Source of the DNA: Candidatus Accumulibacter sp. ACC003
GTDB taxonomy: Bacteria > Pseudomonadota > Gammaproteobacteria > Burkholderiales > Rhodocyclaceae
Direction: 5' to 3'
DNA: 64,000 nucleotides
Assembly: GCF_907163085.1 (NCBI RefSeq)
Contig: NZ_CAJQTX010000005.1
Span: forward strand, 124,001 to 188,000
This document shows, piece after piece, positions 16,650-25,520 of the stretch. Below the pieces are notes generated by a model. It ran no database searches, was not told the origin of the DNA, and saw only the letters and a program-made list of their open reading frames with translations. Both the position numbers and the translations under genes were made by a program. Position 1 is the stretch's first letter, and each line of letters begins with the position of its first letter.

Positions 16650-17714
16650 TCAGCTGTCTCGCCACAGCGCTACCTGCGCGTCGCCGCGCGTATTTTCCAG
16701 GCCGAGGTGACGATAAACGGCCGCCGTCGCCACCCGGCCGCGCGGCGTGCGCTGCAGAAAGCCTTGCTGTATCAGATACGGTTCGAGAACGTCCTCGATG
16801 GTATCGCGCGCTTCGCCAATCGCCGCGGCGAGATTGTCGACGCCGACCGGGCCGCCGCCGAACTTGTCGATCACCGCCGCCAGCAGCTTGCGATCCATCA
16901 CGTCGAGCCCGCCGTGGTCGACGTCGAGCATCAGCAGCGCCGCGTCGGCGACCTCGCGGGTAATCCGGCCGGCGGCCTTGACCTCGGCGAAATCGCGGAC
17001 GCGACGGAGCAAGCGGTTGGCGACGCGCGGCGTACCACGCGAACGCCGCGCGATCTCCAGCGCACCACCCGGATCGGCCGGCACCTTGAGCAATTGCGAC
17101 GAGCGCGTGACGATCAGCGTCAGCTCTTCGGCGGTGTAGAACTCGAGCCGGGCGACAATCCCGAAGCGGTCGCGCAGCGGGTTGGTCAGCATGCCGGCGC
17201 GAGTGGTCGCGCCGATCAGCGTAAATGGCGGCAGATCGAGCTTGACCGAGCGCGCCGCCGGACCCTCGCCGATCATGATATCGATCTGAAAGTCTTCGAG
17301 CGCCGGATAGAGGATCTCTTCAACGACCGGCGACAAGCGGTGGATCTCGTCGATGAACAGCACGTCGTGCGGTTCGAGGTTGGTCAGGATCGCCGCCAGG
17401 TCGCCCGCGCGTTCGAGTACCGGCCCCGAAGTCGAGCGCAGGTTGACGCCCATCTCGGCGGCGATGATATGCGCCAGCGTCGTCTTGCCGAGTCCTGGCG
17501 GACCAAACAGGAGAACGTGATCGAGCGTGTCGCTGCGCCTTCTGGCGGCTTCGATGAAGATCGACAACTGCTCGCGAATCTTTGCCTGCCCGACATACTC
17601 GGCCAGCCGCCGGGGCCGCAGGGCGCGCTCGATCGCTTCCTCCTGGGTCGATTTCGACTCACCGGCGATCAGTCGCTCGGGCGGGGCGCTGCTCAGGTCG
17701 TCGCTCTGGATCAT
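16650..17714 (-). CDS. ruvB: Holliday junction branch-migration helicase RuvB
   Basis: A 354-residue AAA+ ATPase. Walker A is GPPGLGKT at residues 71-78 and Walker B is DEIH at 122-125. The arginine-finger region [15 protein letters not shown] and a C-terminal winged-helix domain ending in [17 protein letters not shown] are present. RuvB hexamers drive branch migration with RuvA. The start at 17714 overlaps the stop of the AI-2E-type transporter gene by four bases; the frame remains open upstream without family support. Confidence 0.98.
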   Translation of the reverse strand: MIQSDDLSSAPPERLIAGESKSTQEEAIERALRPRRLAEYVGQAKIREQLSIFIEAARRRSDTLDHVLLFGPPGLGKTTLAHIIAAEMGVNLRSTSGPVLERAGDLAAILTNLEPHDVLFIDEIHRLSPVVEEILYPALEDFQIDIMIGEGPAARSVKLDLPPFTLIGATTRAGMLTNPLRDRFGIVARLEFYTAEELTLIVTRSSQLLKVPADPGGALEIARRSRGTPRVANRLLRRVRDFAEVKAAGRITREVADAALLMLDVDHGGLDVMDRKLLAAVIDKFGGGPVGVDNLAAAIGEARDTIEDVLEPYLIQQGFLQRTPRGRVATAAVYRHLGLENTRGDAQVALWRDS

Positions 17715-18793
17715 GTCGTCTCCGCCACAGTCGCCGCCGGCGATGCTTCGGGAATCGCGTAAGCCAGCCACTCGCGAATCAGCACCTGCCCCAGTCCGAG
17801 CAGCGTCGGCCCGAGGAAAATGCCGATGAAACCGAAAACCAGCACACCGCCAAAAACGCCGACGACGATCAACAACAGCGGCAAGCTGGCGCTTCGTGAA
17901 ATCAGGATCGGCTTGAGGAAGTTGTCGACGCTGCTGATACCGAACATTCCCCACAACACCATGAACACCGCCCAGCCCGTCTGGCCGCCGTTGTAGAGCC
18001 AGATCGCCGCCCCCAGCCAGATCAGCGTCGCGCCGATCACCGGCACCATCGAAAAAAAGAAGGTCGCAACAGTCAGCACGATGACGCCCGGAACACCGGC
18101 GATGACGAAACCGAGCATCGCCACCAGCGCCTGCGCGGCGGCTGTACCGACGATCCCGGCCATCACCCCGGTCACGGTTCCTTCGGCCAGCGCCAGCATG
18201 CGCTCACCGAGGTCGCCAGCGAGCATGCGGCTGCCGGTGCGCAGCGCGTCAGCGTAGATGTGGGCATCGCGAAAGATGAAGAATACGAAGAAGATCACCA
18301 GCACCAACTGCAGCAAGCCTTGCGCGAACAGCGCGACAGCCGCCAGAGCAAATTTGCGGGTGGGGTCGAAAATCTGACCCAGGAGCTTGTTCAGTTCTTC
18401 GCGGCTCTCGGCCAGATCCTGCCAGTAGCGGCCAATGTCGGGCCCGAAGACCGGCAGATCGACGATCCACTGCGGCGCCTCGGACGGCACACCGCTCTCC
18501 AGCAGGGGCTTCAGCGAGCGAATGCCCATCTGCACACCGTCGGCGAGCGTCCCCGAGAGCAGCGCCATCGGCACCACCAGCAGCAGCAGCAGCAAGATCG
18601 ACAGCAGCAGCGCGGCGAGATTGCTGCGGCCGCCGCAGAGCGTCAGCAGGCGGTTGCGGATCGGCAGCGTCGTCAGGCAAATGACGATGGCGAACAGCAG
18701 GGTGCCGGTAAACGGCAACAGCACGGCCACACAGCCAATCAACAGCAGCGCCACCAGGGCGATCTGAATGAGTTGTTTGTGGCTGGGATTCAT
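17711..18793 (-). CDS. AI-2E family transporter (PerM-like membrane protein)
   Basis: A 360-residue membrane protein of the AI-2E/PerM family. Hydrophobic segments lie near residues 8-35, 55-80, 145-180 ([27 protein letters not shown]) and several in the last 150 residues ([18 protein letters not shown] is characteristic). The family includes TqsA, which exports autoinducer-2, and general permeases; the substrate here is unknown. It sits inside the ruv cluster, 18 bases after ruvA and overlapping ruvB by four bases. Confidence 0.9.
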   Translation of the reverse strand: MNPSHKQLIQIALVALLLIGCVAVLLPFTGTLLFAIVICLTTLPIRNRLLTLCGGRSNLAALLLSILLLLLLVVPMALLSGTLADGVQMGIRSLKPLLESGVPSEAPQWIVDLPVFGPDIGRYWQDLAESREELNKLLGQIFDPTRKFALAAVALFAQGLLQLVLVIFFVFFIFRDAHIYADALRTGSRMLAGDLGERMLALAEGTVTGVMAGIVGTAAAQALVAMLGFVIAGVPGVIVLTVATFFFSMVPVIGATLIWLGAAIWLYNGGQTGWAVFMVLWGMFGISSVDNFLKPILISRSASLPLLLIVVGVFGGVLVFGFIGIFLGPTLLGLGQVLIREWLAYAIPEASPAATVAETT

Positions 18794-18811
18794 GGTCGAG
18801 TCATGGTCGAG

Positions 18812-19387
18812 TCAGGCCCTTGAGAGCAGCTTGAGCGCCTGCCGAATGCCGTCGGATGTTGTGCTGTCGGCTGGCAGCTGCTTCATTGCGGCAGCCGCTT
18901 CGCGATCATTGTAACCTAGCGCCAGCAGTGCATTGAGGATGTCACTGCGGCTGCTGTCGGCAGCGACGACGGCGCTCGGCAGGACGTCGGCGAGCTTGCC
19001 CTTGAGTTCGAGCAACAGACGTTCGGCGGTCTTGGTGCCGATGCCGGGCACTTTCGTCAGCCGTCCGACTTCCTGGCGGGCAACGACCTGTGCCAGATCG
19101 CCGACCGACAGCCCGGACAGCACCGACAGCGCCAGACGCGCGCCGACGCCAGTGATTTTCAGCAACTGGCGAAACGCGAAGCGCTCGGCTTCGCTGGCAA
19201 AGCCGTAGAGAAAATGACCGTCCTCGCGGACCACGAAGTGCGTCAGCAAAGCGAGCTTCTCGCCATTTTCCGGGAGATTGTAGAAGGTGCTCATCGGCAC
19301 GTCGAGTTCGTAGCCGACGCCATGCACGTCGACCACCACCTGCGGCGGATTCTTTTCCACCAGGATTCCGCTGAGGCGGCTGATCAT
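18812..19387 (-). CDS. ruvA: Holliday junction DNA-binding protein RuvA
   Basis: A 191-residue protein. The N-terminal OB-fold begins [15 protein letters not shown], and two helix-hairpin-helix motifs follow ([17 protein letters not shown] and [20 protein letters not shown]). The C-terminal domain III ([19 protein letters not shown]) contacts RuvB. RuvA binds four-way junctions as a tetramer. The start overlaps the ruvC stop by four bases. Confidence 0.98.
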   Translation of the reverse strand: MISRLSGILVEKNPPQVVVDVHGVGYELDVPMSTFYNLPENGEKLALLTHFVVREDGHFLYGFASEAERFAFRQLLKITGVGARLALSVLSGLSVGDLAQVVARQEVGRLTKVPGIGTKTAERLLLELKGKLADVLPSAVVAADSSRSDILNALLALGYNDREAAAAMKQLPADSTTSDGIRQALKLLSRA

Positions 19388-19950
19388 CGTTTGCTCTCCT
19401 TGCCGACCAATAGCCGGCCATTGCGGACGCGCAGTCCGCGGCTGCTGATAGCGCCCAGCCCCTGCCCGCCGTGCGCGTGCGCGATCGCGCACGCCAGCGC
19501 GTCGGCGGCGTCCGGACTCGGTGTTCCCGACAGCGACAGCAGGTGGCGCACCATGTGCTGCACCTGGACCTTGTCGGCGTGGCCGTTGCCGACCACCGCC
19601 TGCTTGACCTGCAAGGCCGTGTACTCGGCGACCTCGAGGCCGCTGGCGACCAGCGCGCAGATCGCCGCGCCGCGTGCCTGACCGAGCAGCAGTGTCGATT
19701 GCGGGTTGACGTTGACGAAAACGATCTCGACGGCGGCCTGATCGGGTCGATGCATTTGCACCAGCTCGCGCAAGCCGGCGTGAATCGTCCCCAGACGGCC
19801 GGGCAGCGCGTCGGCGGTGTCGGTCTTGATGCAGCCGCTGGCCAGGTAGGTCAAGCGGTTACCGGTTTTCTCGATGACGCCGAAACCGGTGATCCGCAAG
19901 CCCGGATCGATGCCGAGGATGCGCAAGACCAGCGGTTCGGCGTCGCTCAT
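19384..19950 (-). CDS. ruvC: Holliday junction resolvase RuvC
   Basis: A 188-residue endonuclease with an RNase H fold. The N-terminal [15 protein letters not shown] gives the first catalytic aspartate (Asp14), AAVEIVFVN gives the glutamate and [14 protein letters not shown] the last acidic pair. The start at 19950 overlaps the stop of the EamA transporter. Much longer open frame upstream is antisense to that transporter and was not used. Confidence 0.97.
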   Translation of the reverse strand: MSDAEPLVLRILGIDPGLRITGFGVIEKTGNRLTYLASGCIKTDTADALPGRLGTIHAGLRELVQMHRPDQAAVEIVFVNVNPQSTLLLGQARGAAICALVASGLEVAEYTALQVKQAVVGNGHADKVQVQHMVRHLLSLSGTPSPDAADALACAIAHAHGGQGLGAISSRGLRVRNGRLLVGKESKR

Positions 19951-20828
19951 CGGGAACGCGCCCGCGCCAGATAAACGCCACTCACCGCCAGCACCATCCC
20001 GGCGATCGCCAGGCCACTCAGGGTTTCGTCGAAAAGCAGCCAGGCGATCACCGCCGTGCTCGGCGGCGTCAGGTAGAACAGCGTCGCGACATTGACCGCG
20101 CTGCCGCTGCGGATCAGCACATTGAGCAGGCTGATCGCCCCGACCGAGAGCACCAACACCAGCCACAACAGCGCAAAGACGAACTGTGGTGTCCAGTCGA
20201 TGAGCATGCTTTCGGTCGCCGAAGCGACCACCGCGGTGAGCACGGCGGTCGGCAGGAACTGGATTACCGAGCCGGTGCGCAAGTCGAAGTGTGGGCAGAA
20301 GCGCTTCTGATACAAGGTCCCCAGGGTGATGCCAAGCAGCGCCGCGAAAGCCGGCACCAGCATCGACACCAGCGGCACGTCGCCGAGCTTGTTGGCCACC
20401 ACCAGTGACACCCCGACGAAACCGAGAAACAGCCCCAGCCACTGCCGCGGCGCGACGCGTTCGCCGAGCAGCAAGCCGACGCCGCAAGCGGTCAGCAAGG
20501 GTTGCATGCCGACCACCAGCGCCGTCACGCCGGCCGGCAAACCGTGTTTGATGGCCATGAAAACGCCGCCCAGATAGACCGCGTGCACCAGCAAGCCGGA
20601 AACACCGATGTGCATTGCCTGGCGCGCAGTGGCCGGCCAGGGCGCGCGCGTCAGCAGAACGAAGGGAATCATCAAGGCCAGCACCAAACAGTAACGCGTG
20701 AGCAGAAAGGTTAGCGGCTCGGCGTAAGGCAGACCAAACTTGGCGCCGATGAAACCCGTGCTCCACAGGAAGACAAAAAGAAACGGCAGGACCGCCGTCA
20801 GGCGCGATATCGGTTTGCTGGTTGGCAT
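19947..20828 (-). CDS. EamA/DMT family transporter
   Basis: A 293-residue inner-membrane protein with ten predicted helices in two five-helix EamA halves (first half around [20 protein letters not shown], second half around [18 protein letters not shown]). EamA proteins export metabolites or amino acids; the substrate is not predictable. The start at 20828 (MPTSKPISR) puts the first helix at the expected place. It begins the minus-strand run EamA-ruvC-ruvA-AI-2E-ruvB, coupled to ruvC by a four-base overlap. Confidence 0.9.
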   Translation of the reverse strand: MPTSKPISRLTAVLPFLFVFLWSTGFIGAKFGLPYAEPLTFLLTRYCLVLALMIPFVLLTRAPWPATARQAMHIGVSGLLVHAVYLGGVFMAIKHGLPAGVTALVVGMQPLLTACGVGLLLGERVAPRQWLGLFLGFVGVSLVVANKLGDVPLVSMLVPAFAALLGITLGTLYQKRFCPHFDLRTGSVIQFLPTAVLTAVVASATESMLIDWTPQFVFALLWLVLVLSVGAISLLNVLIRSGSAVNVATLFYLTPPSTAVIAWLLFDETLSGLAIAGMVLAVSGVYLARARSR

Positions 20829-20937
20829 GGCAGGGCGGTATCTGGACGCAACGCCGGAGTGTACCAAGCTCGCACGCCCGATGGCAGCAATCGCGGCAAA
20901 TTCCGCGCGATGACATTGTCCTGTGCCGGTCGTCACC

Positions 20938-20967
20938 ACGGGTCAGCGCGGCAGCGCGCTGACCCGT
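20938..20967 (-). terminator. Strong hairpin downstream of the ComEA-like gene
   Basis: Perfect 13-bp stem (20938-20950 with 20955-20967) and a GCAG tetraloop. No U-tract follows on either strand. It lies 40 bases past the end of the ComEA-like gene on the minus strand, where a terminator is expected. Confidence 0.6.
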
Positions 20968-21006
20968 ACGGCGGCCAGGCAGGCGGTCGGCAAGACGAAA
21001 GCGGAA

Positions 21007-21324
21007 CTATTTCGTCGCGGCGTCGGCGGCAGGCGATTTGGCGGCGCTGGCAGCCCCTTTGACAGTCGTCTCGCCGCTCAGACGCACGTCATTTTTCATC
21101 TTGCCGAGTAGCACCGGACCGATACCGGGAACCTTGTTCAGATCCTTGACCTTCTTGAACTCACCGTTCTTCGTCCGGTAATCGACGATTGCCCTGGCCT
21201 TGCTCGGGCCGATGCCGCTGAGCGTCTGTAGTTCTTTCTCGCTGGCGGTGTTGACGTTGACCACGGCCAGGGCATTGGCGGCAGTGATCAGCAGAGCGCA
21301 GAACAGGGTCATCAGTTTGGCCAT
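21007..21324 (-). CDS. ComEA-like helix-hairpin-helix protein
   Basis: A 105-residue secreted or periplasmic protein. A signal peptide (MAKLMTLFCALLITAANA) is followed by VNVNTASEKELQTLSGIGPSKARAIVDYR and KVPGIGPVLLGKMK, the paired helix-hairpin-helix motifs of ComEA, and an Ala/Lys-rich tail. ComEA binds incoming DNA during natural transformation, but short single-domain HhH proteins of this type are widespread and not always involved. No other competence genes are in the window. Confidence 0.85.
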   Translation of the reverse strand: MAKLMTLFCALLITAANALAVVNVNTASEKELQTLSGIGPSKARAIVDYRTKNGEFKKVKDLNKVPGIGPVLLGKMKNDVRLSGETTVKGAASAAKSPAADAATK

Positions 21325-21501
21325 GGCGGTCGTCCTTGAAAGATGCGGTGAGCAGAGCGGCAGGTCTTTTCCCTGCCTGCTGGCGTGCAACGTGCTGCGG
21401 TAAAGCAGTAGCCAGCAAGAACGTACGCAGCGGCGGCGTTGGCCAACGCGCAAGCATCCTGAAATCCGGGCCAGCGGCCGATCAGCAGCGCTGCCAACAC
21501 C

Positions 21502-22281
21502 TCACTTACGGACTCGCGGCCGATGGCCGAGAGCGCGCGAGATTTCGCTGGCGGTGGCCTTGATCGACTTCACCCAATCGGGATTGTGGCGATCGCTGGG
21601 CGCCGACACCGACAGCCCGGCGACGATCTGTCCCTCGTCGTCGACCACCGGCGCGGCGATGCAACGCAGGCCGATCTCGGCTTCTTCGACGTCGAAGGCT
21701 ACTTCGTGCCGGCGGATCTTGTCGAGCTCCTTCTCCAGCGCTTCGAGGGTAGTCAGCGAATGCGGCGTCTTGCCCGGCAGGCCGGTGCGGCGGGCATACG
21801 CGCGAACGTCGGCGGCGGTATCGGCGGCGAGAAAAAGCTTGCCGACCGAAGTCAGGTGCAGCGGCGCGCGGCCACCGACCAGATAAACGACCCGCAGCAG
21901 CGCGCGACCGCTCGAGGTACGCTCGACGTAGATGATCTCGTCTTCGTGACGAATGCCGAGATTGACCGCCTCGCCGATCACTTCGTGCAGCTGCTGCATG
22001 TACGGCAGCGCCACCTGGCGAATGTTGATCCGCGACTTGACCAGATTGCCCAGCCCGAGCAGGCGGATACCGAGTGCGTAGGTGCCAGCGTCGTGGCGCT
22101 CGACGATCGCCGCCTGCGTCATCGCCGCCAGGATGCGGTGCGCGGTCGACGGGTGCAGGCCGGTGCTTTTGGCCAGTACCTTGAGGCTCGCCGGTTCGGG
22201 CATCTCGGCGAGCACCTCGAGCAGCGACATCATCCGCTCGATGACCTGAATCGAAGCTTTCTCTGCCTGTTGTTCCGCCAT
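21502..22281 (-). CDS. IclR family transcriptional regulator
   Basis: A 259-residue regulator. The N-terminal winged helix has the IclR pattern (IQVIERMMSLLEVLAE, then GLHPSTAHRILAAM around residues 41-54), and the C-terminal effector domain has HLTSVGKLFLA, CIAAPVVDDEG and AGLSVSAP. The ATG at 22281 (MAEQQAEK) was chosen as it gives the usual short N-terminal arm. It is divergent from lutAB with 100 bases between starts, so it is a candidate regulator of lactate use. Confidence 0.93.
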   Translation of the reverse strand: MAEQQAEKASIQVIERMMSLLEVLAEMPEPASLKVLAKSTGLHPSTAHRILAAMTQAAIVERHDAGTYALGIRLLGLGNLVKSRINIRQVALPYMQQLHEVIGEAVNLGIRHEDEIIYVERTSSGRALLRVVYLVGGRAPLHLTSVGKLFLAADTAADVRAYARRTGLPGKTPHSLTTLEALEKELDKIRRHEVAFDVEEAEIGLRCIAAPVVDDEGQIVAGLSVSAPSDRHNPDWVKSIKATASEISRALGHRPRVRK

Positions 22282-22381
22282 CGCCTTCGTCTCGAACCTT
22301 CCGTTTTGGCCTGCGGGGGAATACCATTGGGCGCTCCGCCACTCGCCCACCGCATCTTGTGCGGCGCAATATCTTACCATC

Positions 22382-23146
22382 ATGCGCGTTGCCCTGTTCG
22401 TCACGTGTCTGGTCGACCTGCTGCGCCCGAGCATCGGCTTCGCGGCGATCAAGCTGCTCGAAAACGCCGGCTGTACGGTCGAGGTAGCGGCGACGCAGAC
22501 CTGCTGTGGGCAGCCCGCGTATAACGGTGGCGACCGCGCAGCGGCGATCGCCCTGGCCCGGAAGACCATCGCCGAATTCGAGCACTGCCAGCGTGATCAG
22601 GGCTGTGCCTACCTGGTCACCCCCAGCGGTTCGTGCGCCGACCAGATCAGAAACGCCTACCCGGCGCTGCTCGCCGACGATCCGGCGTGGCAAAGCCGCG
22701 CCGAGCACCTCGCGGCGCGCGCTTACGAACTCACCGATTTCCTGGTCACCGTCCTGCACGTCGAGTCGGTCCCCGGCGATTTTGCCGGCAGCGTCAGCTA
22801 CCACGACTCGTGCAGCGGCCTGCGCGGCCTGGGAATCCGCGAGCAGCCACGCGCGCTGCTGGCGCTGGTGCCAGGCCTGACGCTGCGGGAAATGCCGGCG
22901 GCCGAAGAGTGCTGTGGTTTCGGCGGTGCTTTCTCGATCAAATTCGGCGCCATCTCGGCGGCGATCGCCGAAAAGAAATGCGTCAATGCGCGCCTGGCCG
23001 CCGCCGATGCGCTGGTCGGTGGCGACCTCGGCTGCCTGCTGAACATCGAAGGCAAGTTGCGCCGGATGGGTGACCGGCACACGCGCGTGCTGCACGTCGC
23101 CGAAGTGCTGGCTGGCGTGAGCACCGCCGACGCGACGCCGAACTGA
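22382..23146 (+). CDS. lutA: L-lactate dehydrogenase complex subunit LutA (Fe-S protein)
   Basis: A 254-residue protein with two CCG cysteine-rich repeats (TCCGQPAYNGG near residue 40 and ECCGFGGAF near residue 178) and spaced SCAD and DSC motifs, the pattern of LutA/YkgE and GlcF-type subunits that hold iron-sulfur clusters. LutA works with LutB and LutC to oxidise L-lactate to pyruvate. The stop (TGA) overlaps the ATG of lutB by one base, so translation is coupled. Upstream is the divergent IclR regulator. Confidence 0.93.
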   Translation: MRVALFVTCLVDLLRPSIGFAAIKLLENAGCTVEVAATQTCCGQPAYNGGDRAAAIALARKTIAEFEHCQRDQGCAYLVTPSGSCADQIRNAYPALLADDPAWQSRAEHLAARAYELTDFLVTVLHVESVPGDFAGSVSYHDSCSGLRGLGIREQPRALLALVPGLTLREMPAAEECCGFGGAFSIKFGAISAAIAEKKCVNARLAAADALVGGDLGCLLNIEGKLRRMGDRHTRVLHVAEVLAGVSTADATPN

Positions 23147-24612
23147 TGCAGCAGCAGTCAATGTTCTTCAAGGCGCGCGCCACGGCGACGCTCGCCGACG
23201 TCGGCTTGCAGGCCAATCTGCGCCAGGCCAAGGGCAAGTTCGTCGACAGCCGCGCGCAGGCGGTGGCCGATTACGATCGCGAAAACGAAGGCGACTTCGA
23301 AGCCTTGCGCCTCGCCGGCGAGGCGATCCGCAAGCGCGTCGTCGACGATCTCGACAGCTGGCTCGAGGTTTTTGAAGAACGAGCGACGGCACGCGGCGCG
23401 AGCGTCCTGTGGGCGCGCGACGGCCAGGAGATCTGCGACCTGGTGCTGGACATCGCCAGAACGCACGGCGTGCAGAAGGTCATCAAGTCCAAGTCGATGC
23501 TCTCCGAGGAAGCCGGCCTCAACCAGGCGCTCGAGGCCGCCGGCGTGCGCCCGGTAGAAACCGACCTCGGCGAATACATCCTGCAGATTGCCGGCAACGA
23601 GCCGCCGTCGCACATCATCGCGCCGGTCATGCACAAGAACGTCGACCAGGTCGCCGACCTCTTCGCGCGCACGCACGGGACGCCGCGGCAGACCGCCATC
23701 CCGGCGCTGACGCGCGAAGCGCGCGCCGTGCTGCGCGAGCATTTCGTCAGCGCCGAGATGGGAATCTCGGGCGCCAACTTCCTGATCGCCGAGACCGGCA
23801 GCGCGGCACTGGTCACCAACGAGGGCAACGGCCGCATGGTGAGCAGCCTGCCGAAAGTGCACGTGGTGATCACCGGCATCGAAAAGATCGTCCCGACGCT
23901 GGCCGATTTTGCCACCCTGATGCGCCTGCTGCCGCGCTCGGCAACCGGCCAGGTGATCTCCAACTACGTCTCGCTGCTCACCGGCAAGGCGCGCGGCAGT
24001 GCCGAGGAAAGCACTACGGCGGCGACGGACGCGACGGACGCGACGGACGGCCCCGAGCACGTCTATTTCATCCTCGTCGATAACGGCCGCGTCGGTCTGC
24101 TCGGCAGCGAGTTCCAGTCGATGCTCGCTTGCATTCGCTGCGGCGCCTGCCTGAACCACTGTCCCGTTTATCAGACCATCGGCGGCCACGCCTACGGCTG
24201 GGTCTACCCGGGGCCGATGGGTTCGGTCCTGACGCCGCTCTTGCGCGGCGTCGAAAAAGCCCTCGATCTGCCGCAGGCGTCTACACTTTGCCAGCAGTGC
24301 AGCGTCGTTTGTCCGGTCCGCATCCCGCTGCCCGAACTGCTGCGCAAGCTGCGCGAGCGGCAGACCCGCGCCGGCTTGCGACCACGCGGCGAGCGCTTGG
24401 CCTGGCGACTGTGGGCCTGGCTGGCGGCGCGACCAGGCTGCTACGATCTGGCTACGCGCGCCGCCTTGCGCTATCTGAACTGGCTGGCCGGCGGCCGTGA
24501 GCGCATCGAAGTGCTCGGCATCGCGCCGGGCTGGAGCGCCGGCCGTGATTTCCCGGCGCCGCAGGGCAAGACCTTTCGCCAGCTGTATCGGCAGCAAACG
24601 AAGCCGCGTTGA
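23146..24612 (+). CDS. lutB: L-lactate dehydrogenase complex subunit LutB
   Basis: A 488-residue protein. The N-terminal two thirds is the LUD domain (HVVITGIEKIVPTLADFATLMRLLPRSATGQ) and the C-terminal part has two ferredoxin-like cysteine motifs, CIRCGACLNHCPVY and CQQCSVVCPVRIPL, for two 4Fe-4S clusters. Length is typical for LutB. A tandem 9-base repeat inserts ATDATDATD around residue 293, in a loop between the LUD and Fe-S regions. It follows lutA directly; lutC is displaced about 7.4 kb downstream. Confidence 0.94.
   Translation: MQQQSMFFKARATATLADVGLQANLRQAKGKFVDSRAQAVADYDRENEGDFEALRLAGEAIRKRVVDDLDSWLEVFEERATARGASVLWARDGQEICDLVLDIARTHGVQKVIKSKSMLSEEAGLNQALEAAGVRPVETDLGEYILQIAGNEPPSHIIAPVMHKNVDQVADLFARTHGTPRQTAIPALTREARAVLREHFVSAEMGISGANFLIAETGSAALVTNEGNGRMVSSLPKVHVVITGIEKIVPTLADFATLMRLLPRSATGQVISNYVSLLTGKARGSAEESTTAATDATDATDGPEHVYFILVDNGRVGLLGSEFQSMLACIRCGACLNHCPVYQTIGGHAYGWVYPGPMGSVLTPLLRGVEKALDLPQASTLCQQCSVVCPVRIPLPELLRKLRERQTRAGLRPRGERLAWRLWAWLAARPGCYDLATRAALRYLNWLAGGRERIEVLGIAPGWSAGRDFPAPQGKTFRQLYRQQTKPR
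24022..24048 (+). repeat. 9-bp tandem repeat, three copies, in frame in lutB
   Basis: Three perfect copies of gcgacggac coding ATD or equivalent. It sits in a loop region, so it probably does not disturb the fold. Confidence 0.9.
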
Positions 24613-24699
24613 CGTCGATCGCTGCTCGGGACGCCGCCGACCGTTGCGATTCATCGGTCGCCGACGCGACTTGCACCTTGAACAAGGAGTGATTTCCGA

Positions 24700-25413
24700 A
24701 TGATGTTAGATCCCGACGCGATCCTGGCCATTCCGCTATGGATCAATGGACACGCCTATCTGACGATGGCGCCGAGTTTTTTCGATGTCTGCGACCCGCG
24801 CAGCGGCCAGGTCAAACGCCGGACGCCGATGTGCGGCGCGGCCGAAGCGCTGACCGCCGTAGACGCCGCGCAAGCCGCGCTGCCCGACTGGGCGGCCCGG
24901 ACGGTCGGCCAGCGGGCGGCGTTACTGGCCGCGCTGGCCGACTCGCTGGCCGAGTACGAGGAACACTTTGCCGGCCTGATCAGCGAAGAAACGGGCCAGG
25001 AGGCGACTCTGGCGGCCGCCGAAGTCGCCGCAGTCCTGCGCCTGCTGCGCGCTGCCGCAAGCGACCCGCAGGCCGCGACCACCGGCGGCGCGGGAGTGGT
25101 CGCGATCGTCAGCGACGATAGCGCGCCCCTGCTCGGCGCCTTGCGGCACGCCATTCCGGCGCTGCTGGCGGGCGCAACGGTGGTCGTCAAGCCGAGCCCG
25201 AAAGCGCCGTCAGCAGTTTTTGCGCTGGCCGAACTGAGCGCCAGCAGCGCTTTCCCGGGCGGCGTCTTCAACGTCCTGCACGGCGACCTGGCGGCGATCG
25301 AAGGACTCTGCGCAGCCAGCGCCGTCAGCCTGCTGCTGTTCGCCGGCGAACCGTCGCTCGGCGCCAAAGTTGCCGCCATCGCCAGCGGTCACGGCAAGCC
25401 TTTTGTCGATTGA
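24700..25413 (+). CDS. Aldehyde-dehydrogenase-like protein lacking the catalytic half
   Basis: A 237-residue protein matching only the N-terminal NAD-binding half of aldehyde dehydrogenases: FDVCDPRSGQV near the start, EETGQEATLAAAEV and VVKPSPKAP with FPGGVFNVLHGD, the Rossmann-fold region. The general-base glutamate segment and the catalytic cysteine domain are missing, and the frame stops cleanly at 25413. A good AAGGAG ribosome site sits 10 bases before the ATG at 24700. It follows lutB by 87 bases, so it may be transcribed with it. It could be a decayed gene or a recruited non-enzymatic protein. Confidence 0.75.
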   Translation: MMLDPDAILAIPLWINGHAYLTMAPSFFDVCDPRSGQVKRRTPMCGAAEALTAVDAAQAALPDWAARTVGQRAALLAALADSLAEYEEHFAGLISEETGQEATLAAAEVAAVLRLLRAAASDPQAATTGGAGVVAIVSDDSAPLLGALRHAIPALLAGATVVVKPSPKAPSAVFALAELSASSAFPGGVFNVLHGDLAAIEGLCAASAVSLLLFAGEPSLGAKVAAIASGHGKPFVD

Positions 25414-25443
25414 GGCCAAGGGCGCCAGGCACCGCGTCGTCGA

Positions 25444-25473
25444 TTGACCAGGCCTGACGGCGCCACCTATACT
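25444..25473 (+). promoter_or_regulatory. Sigma-70-like promoter before the STAND gene
   Basis: TTGACC at 25444-25449 and TATACT at 25468-25473 with an 18-base spacer. This is close to the sigma-70 consensus and directs transcription from about 25480, some 40 bases before the STAND gene start. It suggests the gene is expressed on its own and not only from the lut operon. Confidence 0.6.
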
Positions 25474-25520
25474 CGCCGTTGCAGGGCCGCGTTTCTCTTT
25501 GCAAAACAGGAGCGATCACG

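Noticed and set aside
23158-24654. 498-codon open frame on the minus strand over lutB
   Set aside because: Antisense shadow of lutB.
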